DNA from: a virus
IMG/VR virus record: IMGVR_UViG_3300046467_000959
Location: 1 to 48,984 of that record
Direction: 5' to 3' (one strand)
Length of the DNA: 48,984 bases
Shown in pieces: positions 23,613 through 31,603 of the stretch. The notes under the pieces were generated by a model. That model was not told the origin of the DNA. It did not search any database and saw nothing but the letters and a program-made list of their open reading frames with translations. Within the stretch, counting starts at the first letter, position 1; every line of letters starts with the position of its first letter. A program made the position numbers and the translations under genes.

Positions 23613-25366
23613 GCCTGTTCCCCGAACCACCCGAACCGGTTGAGTCGGTCGGGGTCTTCGACCTACGCCCGTATCAGCACGAGTGTGTGGAGTCGATCTT
23701 TCGAGCGTGGGAGATCCACGACTCGGTGTTGATCGTCCAGGCTACAGGGCTGGGCAAGACCGTCACGTTCGCCGAGGTGATCGCGCGGTGGCCCGATGAC
23801 GCGGGGCGTATCCTGGTAGTTGTGCATCGTGAAGAACTGATGCAACAGGCGTGTGAGAAACTGAAGTTCCACACCGGGGCGGGTCCGCAGGTGGAGATGG
23901 GACAACGACGAGCAGACCGTGAGGGGTATATGTCCGCGAGTCCGGTGGTGGTCACCAGCGTCCAGACCATGAGCCGGGTAAAGCGTCACCAAGTGTTCGA
24001 CCCCGAGGACTTCGGGTTGGTGATCGTGGACGAAGCCCACCACGTCACGGCTGCGAGTTACCGACGAGTGCTTGAATACTTCCAGCCGGGTGGTCTGAAG
24101 GTGTTGGGCGTGACCGCCACACCGAAGCGACGTGACAAAAAAGCGTTGGGTACGGTGTTCGCCAACTGTTCGTATGACATGGGGTTGCGTGAAGGTATCG
24201 AGGAGGGGTGGTTGGTTCCGATTGCGCAACGCTACGTGACCGTCGAGGGGTTAGACTTTTCGTGGATCAGGAAGTCGGCGGGGGACTTCAACGAGAAACA
24301 ACTGGCGGAAGCGATGGGCGGTGGGGAGATCGACGCGGATGAGCCTGACCGTATCGACTTGCTCCAGAAACAAGAACGGATGCTACACGCCATCGTCTCA
24401 CCGACGCTGGAAGAAGCGAACGGGCGACCGACGTTGGTGTTCGCGGTCACGAAAGAACACGCGCGCCGGCTCACCGACGTGTTTAACCGACACCCAGGTG
24501 TGACGGCTCAGTGCGTGGTCGCGGAGACACCCCGTGACGAACGACGATGGGCAATCAGCCAATTCCAACGGGGTGCGCTCCAGGTGTTGGTCAATGTCGG
24601 GGTGTTCACCGAGGGCTTCGACGCACCAGCCGCCAGCGTGATAGCGGTCGCCGCCCCGACATTATCGGAGAGCCGGTACATCCAACAGATCGGAAGGGGG
24701 ACACGACCGCTTGCCGGACTGGTGGACGGTCTGGACACAGCCGAGGAACGACGACAAGCGATAGCCGACAGCGACAAGCCACGGGTGACGGTGTTGGACT
24801 TTGTCGGGAACTCCGGTCGTCACCGGTTGGTGTCAACACCGGACGTGCTGGCGGGTGACTACGACCTGGAAGACATCGAAGCCGCCAAACTGGACATCGC
24901 CGCGAACGGTACTACCGAAGATGTCGAACAAGCCGTCGCGTTCGCCAAAGCCCAACGCGAAATGCGTGAAGCGAAAGAAGCCGCGCGACGAGCGGAAGAA
25001 GAAGCGAAGCGTCGGCAGTTGCGAGCCGACGCACGATACACCGCCCAGGACGTGGACCCGTTCGGGTACAGGGGAACCAGGGCCACCAACGTGGGGCACT
25101 ACCAGGGTGGTGCGACCACCAAGCAGGTCCAATACCTGGTCCGGTTGGGTGTCTCCGAGGAGACCGCGAACGGTTACAGCAAGGGACAAGCCGGGTCGGT
25201 CATCGACCGGTTGTCTTCCACCGAGGGCGCTGACTACGTTATGCGGTTCGGGAAGTTCCAGGGGCGACGGTTGCGGGACATCCCGACCGGCTATCTCAAT
25301 TGGTTACAAGACAACATCGACAACGCCGATCTAAGGAGTCACATCGACAAGACACTGGACGGTTGA
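23597..25366 (+). CDS. superfamily 2 DEAH-box helicase, RadD-like
   Basis: The 589-residue protein starts at GTG 23597 with SD GAGGAG inside the previous gene. Motif Q-like LRPYQHECV at 28-36; Walker A TGLGKT at about 50-55; DEAH in IVDEAHH; S-A-T as VTATPKR; motif VI Q-I-G-R-G-T-R in the second RecA domain. A charged coiled coil (about 440-480) leads to a C-terminal unit ending RFGKFQGRRLRDIPTGYLNWL, which matches the DUF3820-like F-G-x-x-x-G-x-x-L-x-D-x-P-x-x-Y-L-x-W pattern. It is likely used in phage recombination-dependent replication. Confidence 0.85.
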   Translation: MAVNLSLFPEPPEPVESVGVFDLRPYQHECVESIFRAWEIHDSVLIVQATGLGKTVTFAEVIARWPDDAGRILVVVHREELMQQACEKLKFHTGAGPQVEMGQRRADREGYMSASPVVVTSVQTMSRVKRHQVFDPEDFGLVIVDEAHHVTAASYRRVLEYFQPGGLKVLGVTATPKRRDKKALGTVFANCSYDMGLREGIEEGWLVPIAQRYVTVEGLDFSWIRKSAGDFNEKQLAEAMGGGEIDADEPDRIDLLQKQERMLHAIVSPTLEEANGRPTLVFAVTKEHARRLTDVFNRHPGVTAQCVVAETPRDERRWAISQFQRGALQVLVNVGVFTEGFDAPAASVIAVAAPTLSESRYIQQIGRGTRPLAGLVDGLDTAEERRQAIADSDKPRVTVLDFVGNSGRHRLVSTPDVLAGDYDLEDIEAAKLDIAANGTTEDVEQAVAFAKAQREMREAKEAARRAEEEAKRRQLRADARYTAQDVDPFGYRGTRATNVGHYQGGATTKQVQYLVRLGVSEETANGYSKGQAGSVIDRLSSTEGADYVMRFGKFQGRRLRDIPTGYLNWLQDNIDNADLRSHIDKTLDG

Positions 25367-25562
25367 AGCAACCGTAGCCGTAGCACGACCCGACCCGTGC
25401 GGCAGACAAGTTGTGAGGATTCTGGTATGGGGTGGCGATGCACTGGCGACCGGTCACACGGTCGGGTCTCGCTCGGAATAATATAGTAACCAAAAAGCAC
25501 ACGGGGTGCGGTCGTGAGGTCTTTGATGCGGCGACACAAAACAAACGCGGAGGGGGGGACCT
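25367..25562 (+). promoter_or_regulatory. regulatory gap before the primase gene
   Basis: A 196-base noncoding stretch. It holds the palindrome CGACCG-GTCACA-CGGTCG at 25447-25464 and, 17 bases further, TATAGT at 25482-25487 in an AT-rich patch. This looks like a -10 element with a protein site in place of a -35. A long purine-rich SD (GCGGAGGGGGGG) precedes ATG 25563. No ORF of interest is seen here. Confidence 0.45.
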
Positions 25563-26348
25563 ATGGTGGTATGCGAAAAGTTCCGTGAGGTCGTGGGGTT
25601 GTTCGATGTGGTCAGCGGTGGTGACGACGGGCAATGGCAGATCAGATGCCCCGCACATGAAGACCGGTCTCCGAGCATGGTGATAAAAGTCAGCGACGAC
25701 GGGGAGAAACTGTTGGTACATTGTCGTGCTGGTTGTTCGGTGGACGACATCTGCGACGCGGTTGGAATCGGAAAAGCTGATCTGTTTATGTCTTCGTCGT
25801 CACCACCACCGAGGTCACGGGTCGCCCAGACCTACCCGTACCACGACACCAACGGCGCGCTGGTCTATGAGGTGGTACGGATGGAGCCCAAATCGTTCCG
25901 ACAACGCCACAAGGGTGACGACGGCGAGTGGGTGTGGAACATGAAGGGCGTGCAACGGGTGCTGTTCAACCTGGGTGGCATAAGCGAGAAACCGGACTGG
26001 CCGGTGGCCGTGGTCGAGGGTGAGAAAGATTGCCTGCGGCTGACAGCCAGCGGGGTGTCGTTGGTCCCGACGACCTGCTCGGGTGGTGCTGGGAAGTGGC
26101 GCGACGAGTACAGCGCGGCTCTCGCCGGGCGACGGGTGGCGATCATCCCCGACAACGACGAGAAGGGTCAACAACACGCCAGGGATGTGGTCGGGTCGCT
26201 TATCATGTGGGGAGTTGAGAGCGTGCGGGTTGTCTACCTCCCGGTCAAGCACGGCGGCGACGTGAGCGACTACCTCGCTGAGCATGGTCCTGAAGGGTTG
26301 ATAGCAGAACTAAAGTCGGCACAGGAATGGAGGCCGGTCAATGGGTAG
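25563..26348 (+). CDS. DNA primase-like protein: CHC2 zinc finger plus TOPRIM
   Basis: A 261-residue protein. The zinc finger is C29, H32, C54 and C58 (RCPAHEDRSPSM and LVHCRAGC). TOPRIM motifs are VVEGEKDC at about 150 and IIPDNDEKG at about 197-205. It is much shorter than DnaG and has no helicase domain, as seen in compact phage primases. It may make primers for the nearby origin candidate. It overlaps the next gene by 8 bases. Confidence 0.8.
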   Translation: MVVCEKFREVVGLFDVVSGGDDGQWQIRCPAHEDRSPSMVIKVSDDGEKLLVHCRAGCSVDDICDAVGIGKADLFMSSSSPPPRSRVAQTYPYHDTNGALVYEVVRMEPKSFRQRHKGDDGEWVWNMKGVQRVLFNLGGISEKPDWPVAVVEGEKDCLRLTASGVSLVPTTCSGGAGKWRDEYSAALAGRRVAIIPDNDEKGQQHARDVVGSLIMWGVESVRVVYLPVKHGGDVSDYLAEHGPEGLIAELKSAQEWRPVNG

Positions 26349-26709
26349 GGCGAGGACGTACTACATCGAGAACCGGGTGGCGAGGATCGAGTGGCGGTTG
26401 TCGGTTCCCGAGGAATGTATGGTGTGCGGGTGGGTGATGAACCAAGGAGGGTTCCAGTGGCTGGAGACTCACGAGATCGAGCGACGATCTGCCGCACCAA
26501 CCCGGTGGGCAGATCCGTGCAATTACTTGCTCGTCTGTAATCAATGCCACAGCGAGCGGATCACGTTGATGTCCCACGCCGAACAGCTCGCAGTCAAGTG
26601 GAAGAAGGACAAGCAGAACTTCAACCTTGAAGACTGGCTCCGGCTCCGCGACCCAGAGCTGCGCGCCCCGCACCGCGTTACCTTAGAGGAGATCGGAGAG
26701 TACCTGTGA
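26341..26709 (+). CDS. HNH endonuclease-like protein
   Basis: A 122-residue protein. The metal-binding frame C26-x2-C29 and C66-x2-C69-H70 flanks the LETHEIERR motif at 42-50 (H44, E45), the layout of small HNH nucleases. It lies between primase and RusA-like genes, so a role in recombination or DNA processing is more likely than a homing function. The last HNH Asn/His set is incomplete, so activity is uncertain. Confidence 0.6.
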   Translation: MGRARTYYIENRVARIEWRLSVPEECMVCGWVMNQGGFQWLETHEIERRSAAPTRWADPCNYLLVCNQCHSERITLMSHAEQLAVKWKKDKQNFNLEDWLRLRDPELRAPHRVTLEEIGEYL

Positions 26710-27092
26710 GACAGTCCGTGAAGGTGACATTGTCGCTACCGCCGAAGGCACTCACCCCCAACGCGCGGCCCCATTGGGCGGCGAAGGCCAGAGCGGTCCA
26801 GGCCCACCGGGGCGAGGCGTTCCTGATGGCCGGGCGTGCCGTTGCGGTGGTGGACAAAGGTGGGCATTGGTGGGCATTGGTGGGCACTGAGATCATGGTG
26901 CGGGCCACGTTCTGGTTCCGGGTGGAGCGGCGCCGTGACCGGGACAACGCGCAGGCATCGCTCAAGTCTGCGCTGGACGGGATCGCCGAGGCATTGGGAG
27001 TGGACGACAGCCGCTTCGTCATGGCACCGGCCACGCTCCTGGTTGACACCACCGGCCCACGTGTGGAAGTGGTATTGTCACCCATCAAGTGA
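26706..27092 (+). CDS. rusA: RusA-like Holliday junction resolvase
   Basis: A 128-residue protein with GTG 26706 overlapping the previous stop. RRRDRDNAQASLKSALDGI (75-93) and LGVDDSRF (97-104) carry the acidic residues of the RusA active site (D78, D80, D91, D100 or D101). These enzymes cut four-way junctions as dimers. Residues 49-60 (VDKGGHWWALVG) form an unusual insertion. Its DNA, 26849-26885, is closely related to a stretch of the noncoding region at 31470-31508. Confidence 0.82.
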   Translation: MRQSVKVTLSLPPKALTPNARPHWAAKARAVQAHRGEAFLMAGRAVAVVDKGGHWWALVGTEIMVRATFWFRVERRRDRDNAQASLKSALDGIAEALGVDDSRFVMAPATLLVDTTGPRVEVVLSPIK

Positions 27093-27238
27093 CGCTGAAA
27101 CCACCCGACCCATCCACCGGAGCCACCCATCCAAACGCCGCACAGGTCAAATACGGGCGTTGTATTGGGTGTTGCGTGGTCATCCTGGTCGGTTCGGACA
27201 CCCCGAAGCACTGTGCGCCCGTGTGTCACAACAGATAA
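27089..27238 (+). CDS. small Cys-rich protein (49 residues)
   Basis: GTG 27089 overlaps the rusA stop (GTGA); TAA is at 27236-27238. The second half, RCIGCCVVILVGSDTPKHC then APVCHNR, has C-x2-C-C and C-x3-C pairs and probably folds around a zinc ion. The 3' end overlaps the convergent minus-strand gene by 13 bases. Translation-coupled position and Cys pattern support a real gene. Confidence 0.5.
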   Translation: MTLKPPDPSTGATHPNAAQVKYGRCIGCCVVILVGSDTPKHCAPVCHNR

Positions 27239-27522
27239 GCGGTGGCGACCACCGCCTGGACTACAGCGACGGCGACCGTCACCACGGAGGTATAGCGGTA
27301 GCCGTTGTGTCGTAACTCACACAGCACACCGACGACGACACCCACCCCGAACGACTTACCCCACACCAGGGCTGACACGTCTTCCCCGTCGATCAACAAC
27401 CGGGCCAACGGGTTCAACTCCACGGCGTACAATTCCTTGGCGTCGGTCACGCATCGCAGGGAATCGTAAGCCGAGACGGTGACGATGAACAGGAGGAGGA
27501 ACACGAACGTCGCTCGCTTCAT
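27226..27522 (-). CDS. small membrane protein on the minus strand
   Basis: A 98-residue protein. The N terminus MKRATFVFLLLFIVTVSAYDS is a signal peptide or first membrane helix. Then follow AVELNPLARLLIDG (an E-x-N-P-L-A motif seen in DUF5658-like membrane proteins), a KSFGVGVVVGVLCEL helix and a third hydrophobic C-terminal helix. It is one of only two convincing minus-strand genes. It could act in lysis timing, superinfection exclusion or lysogeny. No SD is evident. Confidence 0.65.
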   Translation of the reverse strand: MKRATFVFLLLFIVTVSAYDSLRCVTDAKELYAVELNPLARLLIDGEDVSALVWGKSFGVGVVVGVLCELRHNGYRYTSVVTVAVAVVQAVVATAYLL

Positions 27523-27671
27523 CTAGTGTGATACCGGGTGGGGAAGTAAGATGGGGACGCCGCATCCGTGCGACGCCCCGGCACGCCCGTCCGATCCATC
27601 GGGTGGCCGTGCTGTGGGAATTATCAGCCGACCCCTGGGCTGGATCAACGACCCGAACCGAAGGCGACTAG

Positions 27672-27884
27672 ATGCCGACATCGGAATGGCTGACTGTAGT
27701 TGCTATCGGTATCGGTCTGATCGGTGGAGCCATCGGGTGGATGATGCGAATCAGTCGAGGGTTGACCAAGCTGGAGTCGATGGTCTTCCGCATCGAGAAG
27801 AACGAGACACGGCTTCAACGACATAGCGACCGGCTCGACGAACACGGCACCCGCCTCACTGTCATCGAGACACAAGAGGCGTGA
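27672..27884 (+). CDS. membrane-anchored coiled-coil protein (XhlA-like)
   Basis: A 70-residue protein. One N-terminal membrane helix (WLTVVAIGIGLIGGAIGWMM) is followed by a heptad-rich coil (LTKLESMVFRIEKNETRLQ...). This is the layout of XhlA-type lysis helpers and other phage single-pass proteins. Downstream genes encode a peptidase and a holin candidate, which fits a lysis role. Confidence 0.55.
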   Translation: MPTSEWLTVVAIGIGLIGGAIGWMMRISRGLTKLESMVFRIEKNETRLQRHSDRLDEHGTRLTVIETQEA

Positions 27885-27890
27885 TGGTGC

Positions 27891-27919
27891 TTGTGGTTTC
27901 CGCATAACTGGAGTAGTCT
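27891..27919 (+). promoter_or_regulatory. promoter for a leaderless protease mRNA
   Basis: TTGTGG (27891-27896), 17 bases, then TAGTCT (27914-27919). The ATG used here (27927) lies 7 bases later, at the expected transcription start, with no SD. The -35 is weak, so confidence is limited. Confidence 0.45.
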
Positions 27920-27926
27920 CTGGGGC

Positions 27927-28883
27927 ATGACGAAAGCGGCGGCGATCTGGCTGGTGATGACCGCGACGGCGATGGCCCAGGGCTATGTCGATGCGTCGGT
28001 CAACCTGCACAGCGGTAGCGGGACGATCATTGTACGTGGTGAAGCGACCGCTTACGGTGTGTCGGCTGGACACGTCTGTTCTAAGGTGGGCAAGACGTTC
28101 CGGTTCACCTGCTCGGACGGCAAGACCATCGGCGTCGGGACGTGGGTGGCGAAGGATAAGCGGAGCGACCTCGCGCTGTTCTCGTGCCTGAGCAAAGACA
28201 CGCTATCGGCGGCGTCAGTTCTTCACACGCGACCAGCGGGAGACGTGACCGGCTGCGGATTCCCAGGCGGCAAGGGACCAGAACGGCTGACGCTCAAAGC
28301 GGAACCGGCAGAACAGATCATCGACAAAGACGGCGACCGGATCAAAGTCAACAAGCGAGCATCCTTCGCAATCAGCAAAGGACATTTCGCCAACGGTAAC
28401 TCCGGCGGTGGCGTGTTCGTTGACGGGTCGCTGGTATCGGTGATGAGCCACGGTCGTGACAACGAGATGGCGTATGGTGCAAGCCACGCCGACCTGCTGG
28501 CGTTTCTCGACAAGGCACAACCGGACGCCGAGGAACCGTTGATCCAACAGGCCCGGCACTGGGGTGACAAGGACCGGACGAAACAGATCCTGAGCATCTG
28601 GGAAGCGATCAAGGCACTACGGCCAGCAGCGACGGGACCAGTCGGGCCGCAAGGCCCAGCGGGGCCACCGGGGGCGACTGGCACGGAAGCCGACCCGGTG
28701 GTGATCCAGACGATGCAGAAGCAGATCGACGAGCAGCGGAAGCTGATCGACAAGCTGATGGCTATGCCGGTGCGTGTCCAGGTGTTGGACTCGACAACCG
28801 GCAAGGTGATCGCCGAACAGTCGTACCCGTTCGGGACACCGATCAAACTAATCCTTCCAACGAAAGCGAGGACGACCCGATGA
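27927..28883 (+). CDS. secreted trypsin-like serine protease with collagen-like segment
   Basis: A 318-residue protein. ATG 27927 gives a clean signal peptide (MTKAAAIWLVMTATAMAQG); an upstream in-frame TTG at 27891 would spoil it. The catalytic triad is H49 (VSAGHVC), D81 (RSDLALF) and S159 (GNSGGGVF). Residues 237-252 are Gly-Pro triplets (GPVGPQGPAGPPGATG), and a coiled coil follows (about 258-285), which suggests trimers. A secreted protease is unusual in a phage. It might alter the host surface, act in the lysis block, or be attached to the virion. The Pro residues of the collagen stretch are possible targets of the 2OG oxygenase at 12919. Confidence 0.75.
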   Translation: MTKAAAIWLVMTATAMAQGYVDASVNLHSGSGTIIVRGEATAYGVSAGHVCSKVGKTFRFTCSDGKTIGVGTWVAKDKRSDLALFSCLSKDTLSAASVLHTRPAGDVTGCGFPGGKGPERLTLKAEPAEQIIDKDGDRIKVNKRASFAISKGHFANGNSGGGVFVDGSLVSVMSHGRDNEMAYGASHADLLAFLDKAQPDAEEPLIQQARHWGDKDRTKQILSIWEAIKALRPAATGPVGPQGPAGPPGATGTEADPVVIQTMQKQIDEQRKLIDKLMAMPVRVQVLDSTTGKVIAEQSYPFGTPIKLILPTKARTTR

Positions 28884-29152
28884 ACGAGCAGATCAAGATC
28901 CAGATGGAGCAAGACTTTGCACAGACCGGGAACGTGCTGGCTCAGGTCCAGACAAGGTTCAACGCGAACATCGCCCATGTGTCTGAGGAGAGCGCAAAGC
29001 TTTGGCAGCTCAAGCTGCAACTGATCGGCGCGACCGCTCAGAACTTGCTGGAGCAGCACGGTCAGGCGAACATGCAGACGCAGCTCAAGTCCTCGGGAAT
29101 GTTCCCCGGCATTCAGCAGTTGCCAGCCGCACCAGCCGCAGCGGGTAGCTGA
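28880..29152 (+). CDS. unknown helical protein, 90 residues
   Basis: ATGA junction with the protease gene. It is mostly helical and Gln-rich (IKIQMEQDFAQTG, QANMQTQLKSSG) with an Ala/Pro tail. There is no membrane segment. It is likely a structural or accessory protein of the same unit. Confidence 0.55.
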   Translation: MNEQIKIQMEQDFAQTGNVLAQVQTRFNANIAHVSEESAKLWQLKLQLIGATAQNLLEQHGQANMQTQLKSSGMFPGIQQLPAAPAAAGS

Positions 29153-29634
29153 TGTGGGGCAGTCGATTGCTGACTGGTGGCGTAGCGAATCTGATCGGCG
29201 GACGGAAAGCCACGGCGAGTGGCTCTCCGTCTTCTGGTCAGGGGACCGTGAACGGATCACCGCCTACCTGCGTAGAGATCGACGGGATGGCGAACCTGAT
29301 GGGGCTGGAGGAGATGTCTCGCCAGAACCGCCACGCGATGTCGATGGCGCAGGCTCAACTGCGTGAACAGCTCGGCAAGAATTGGGAGCAGCCAGAAGAC
29401 GTGGCGATCAACTGGAACTCCCCGACGATTGTGAATCACCCCAAGGCGGGGATGGGGACGCTGGCGAAGCTGGCGGTGGGTGCTGGCTTGCTGGGCGGAG
29501 GGATAGGATTGGGGTCGGCGATGCCGTGGCTGGTTGATAAGCTGTCGGCTGGGAGTGCTGCGCCCGTGGTCGTTCCATCCCAGGACAGCGACACGCAGTA
29601 CCGCCTCCGACTGGGCGAGCCTGATGCCGAATGA
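29152..29634 (+). CDS. unknown protein with a membrane helix
   Basis: A 160-residue protein, TGATG start. The middle is Gln- and Met-rich and helical (MAQAQLREQLGKNWEQPED). A Gly-rich hydrophobic helix at about 105-130 (LAKLAVGAGLLGGGIGLG) follows. It may be a lysis accessory or a membrane-bound partner of the peptidase encoded next. Not recognised. Confidence 0.5.
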   Translation: MWGSRLLTGGVANLIGGRKATASGSPSSGQGTVNGSPPTCVEIDGMANLMGLEEMSRQNRHAMSMAQAQLREQLGKNWEQPEDVAINWNSPTIVNHPKAGMGTLAKLAVGAGLLGGGIGLGSAMPWLVDKLSAGSAAPVVVPSQDSDTQYRLRLGEPDAE

Positions 29635-30197
29635 AATATGCTGCCGCCCGCGATCTTATCCAAGACGGCGACGTGCTTGCGTTCCGTGGCACGCGACTGT
29701 TCTCCAAGCTGATCAAGCTGTGGACCCGTAGCCGGGTCAGCCACGTCGGTGTCGCCTGCTGGATGCACGGACGCCTCACGGTGATCGAGGCACTGGAGCC
29801 GGGCGGCGTTCGCGTGTACCCGCTCAGTCGCTACGTCAGCCGGGGCTGCGAGGTGGACTGGTACCAGGTTGATCAGCCAGAGAGGGACGTGCTGGCGCAT
29901 GGGGCACTGGACCGTCGCAAGGTGGTGGCGTTCGCGCTGTCGAAGTGGGGGATGCGGTACGCCAGCCCGTGGCAGTTCCTCCGGTCGTGGGGATGGCTTT
30001 CACGTATGATAGCCGAGGGGCGTGGGCTTCCAGCGGACACGAACCCCGAGCGGTTCTTCTGTTCGGAACTGGCGTTGGACGCCCTGCGTGCTGGTGGTTA
30101 CCAGGGTGAGGGCTACGACAAACCAGCCGCCGAGACATCGCCAGCCGACGTGATCGAGCTGCCGTGCCTGCACCGACGTGGGAGACTTGAACCGTGA
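29631..30197 (+). CDS. permuted NlpC/P60-like (YiiX/DUF830-type) peptidase
   Basis: A 188-residue protein. DGDVLAFRG near 12-20, SHVGVACW near 37-44 and RFFCSELALDAL near 141-152 give the permuted papain-like order: a His after the first strands and the nucleophile Cys in F-C-S-E. Family members cut peptide or amide bonds, often in cell-wall or lipid substrates. Next to a holin candidate it is the best endolysin-like candidate in the window. No cell-wall-binding domain is seen. Confidence 0.65.
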   Translation: MKYAAARDLIQDGDVLAFRGTRLFSKLIKLWTRSRVSHVGVACWMHGRLTVIEALEPGGVRVYPLSRYVSRGCEVDWYQVDQPERDVLAHGALDRRKVVAFALSKWGMRYASPWQFLRSWGWLSRMIAEGRGLPADTNPERFFCSELALDALRAGGYQGEGYDKPAAETSPADVIELPCLHRRGRLEP

Positions 30198-30400
30198 GAC
30201 CACCCCCAAGGAACTCTCAGGTCTGGCCGTTCTTGTATTGGGTGAGCGGACTGGCCGCGTTGACTGCGATCCTTTGGCTGACGGCCAGCGACTTCGACCA
30301 GACTGAGGGTCGGGCGATTGCCGGGACCGGGGCGGCGACGGCGGCGACCATGTTCATCATCGAGGTGCTACGCCGGAAGGTGGGACGTGATGACGCGTGA
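30194..30400 (+). CDS. holin candidate, two membrane helices
   Basis: A 68-residue protein with GTG 30194 overlapping the previous stop. Two hydrophobic helices (WPFLYWVSGLAALTAILWL and IAGTGAATAATMFIIEVL) are joined by an acidic loop. A basic tail (RRKVGRDDA) ends the chain. Size, topology and the peptidase upstream fit a class II holin. Confidence 0.6.
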   Translation: MRPPPRNSQVWPFLYWVSGLAALTAILWLTASDFDQTEGRAIAGTGAATAATMFIIEVLRRKVGRDDA

Positions 30401-30764
30401 CGATTACATCCGACGCGCACGGATCGTCCGGCTGGTAGACGGAGACACGGTAGACGTTGACATCGACCTCGGCATGGCGATCACGACCCGGCAGCGGTTG
30501 CGGTTGTTCGGGATCAACACGCCGGAGGTACGTGGACCGGAGAAGCTGGCCGGTCACGCAGCGACCCAGCACCTCGCCGACCTGCTTGTTGAGTTCGCCT
30601 GCGTCGATGGTGAGTGGGACATCATCGTGAAAACGTACCGGGACAAGAAAGGAAAGTACGGGCGTTACCTCGCGGACCTGATCGGTGAGGACCAGGATGG
30701 CTGGCCGATCAACCTCAACGAAAAGATGGTGACAGACGGCCACGCCGTGGTCGCGTTGTACTGA
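30390..30764 (+). CDS. thermonuclease (SNase-like)
   Basis: The 124-residue protein starts at ATG 30390 (or GTG 30387). Motifs RLVDGDTVDVDI, RQRLRLFGINTPEVRG and KKGKYGRYLADL carry the calcium-binding Asp, the catalytic Glu of T-P-E and both arginines of the micrococcal nuclease fold. No signal peptide is seen, so it would act in the cell, perhaps on host DNA or RNA. Confidence 0.82.
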   Translation: MTRDDYIRRARIVRLVDGDTVDVDIDLGMAITTRQRLRLFGINTPEVRGPEKLAGHAATQHLADLLVEFACVDGEWDIIVKTYRDKKGKYGRYLADLIGEDQDGWPINLNEKMVTDGHAVVALY

Positions 30765-30780
30765 GCGGAGGGAACCGCAC

Positions 30781-30960
30781 ATGACCGACCGCCAAAGGTA
30801 TGTCCCAACACCCGAAGACATTGCTCGCGTCTGTGCCGAGATCCGAGAGGGCTGGAGCCAAGAGAGATGGGACCGACAGAAGACAGCCGCGAATCGAGGG
30901 TGGATGCCACCGATGTCGTCGAGGGAGCCGGGACATGAACACGACTCGCGAAACGATTGA
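30781..30960 (+). CDS. small protein, 59 residues, unknown
   Basis: It starts at ATG 30781 and stops at 30960, overlapping the next gene by 26 bases. The N-terminal half, RYVPTPEDIARVCAEIREGWS followed by Q-E-R, matches a short motif (T-P-E-x-I then I-R/Q-x-x-W-S-x-x-E-R) that recurs in many environmental phages and bacteria. The role is not known to me. Confidence 0.55.
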   Translation: MTDRQRYVPTPEDIARVCAEIREGWSQERWDRQKTAANRGWMPPMSSREPGHEHDSRND

Positions 30961-31171
30961 CGACGACCTGCGGCAACGCCTGTTCGACCACATGGGCGAG
31001 ACAGGGATCAGCCTCAACCGGATGGCTCGACGTGCGGGTGTGACGCAGTCGAGTCTCTATCGGTTCATGTACAACTTCAGCCGGAGACGACCGAGCAAAC
31101 AGGCGAAGCTGGCTCGCTACCTGGGCGTGGCGCTGGTCGAGTCCCTGGGACAGAAGCAGAGTCCGAAATAG
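30935..31171 (+). CDS. XRE-like helix-turn-helix regulator (+ strand)
   Basis: The 78-residue protein starts at ATG 30935 (a longer frame to 30800 is out of keeping with the gene at 30781). Residues 28-70 form the HTH: SLNRMARRAGVTQSSLYRFM, then a third-helix region and LARYLGVAL. It faces a related HTH gene on the other strand, and the two overlap by 55 bases at their ends. Confidence 0.7.
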   Translation: MNTTRETIDDDLRQRLFDHMGETGISLNRMARRAGVTQSSLYRFMYNFSRRRPSKQAKLARYLGVALVESLGQKQSPK

Positions 31172-31341
31172 TTTGCCAGTCGGTTGGCGGTGTCCAGTCG
31201 CAGGTCGCGTCGCTCGTTCATGAACAAGTTGAGCGACGATTGGCTGACACCAGAACCACGAGCGATTTGGTTCTCGGATTCGGTGGACGCTTTGACCCTG
31301 TCACGCAACGAACGGGCGAGCTGACCTCCGGGCTGTCTCAT
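31117..31341 (-). CDS. XRE-like helix-turn-helix regulator (- strand)
   Basis: A 74-residue protein. SENQIARGSGVSQSSLNLFM and DLRLDTANRLANYFGL give the same HTH plan as its convergent neighbour (A-R-x-x-G-V-x-Q-S-S-L shared). It is read away from the repeat-rich noncoding region, with a purine-rich site (CAGGGAGC) before the ATG. It is a candidate repressor that may act on operators in the adjoining region. Confidence 0.72.
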   Translation of the reverse strand: MRQPGGQLARSLRDRVKASTESENQIARGSGVSQSSLNLFMNERRDLRLDTANRLANYFGLCFCPRDSTSATPR

Positions 31342-31560
31342 GGGTCTATGCTCCCTGCGATTGATACCACCCCGAGTCTACGGGTGGTCGGATGGGTCGT
31401 CAAGACCGTGGTGATCCGGGCGTCGGACAAACTCAACGGGGTTTGTCCGGCGGGGTTTGTCCGGCGATTGGTGGACAAAGGTGGGCGTCCTGGTGGGCAT
31501 TGGTGGGCGACTGACAAAATGCGACTGACAAACGGAATATGTCAGTCGGTGTTGCACGCC

Positions 31561-31600
31561 TGTTGCATCGTTGCACAACGGCTAATGCAACGATGCAACA
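31561..31600. repeat. perfect 15-bp inverted repeat
   Basis: TGTTGCATCGTTGCA (31561-31575) and its exact reverse complement (31586-31600) flank CAACGGCTAA. Each arm contains a further GTTGCA direct repeat. It may be a dimer binding site or a cruciform. Confidence 0.9.
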
Positions 31601-31603
31601 CCG

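Noticed and set aside
27551-27671. Possible small gene between the minus-strand membrane protein and the XhlA-like gene
   Set aside because: Several short frames exist, none with an SD, a coupled start or a protein-like pattern.
30781-30960. Longer HTH protein starting at 30800
   Set aside because: The extra 45 residues are Arg/Gly-rich and overlap a better 59-residue gene. ATG 30935 gives a normal HTH length.
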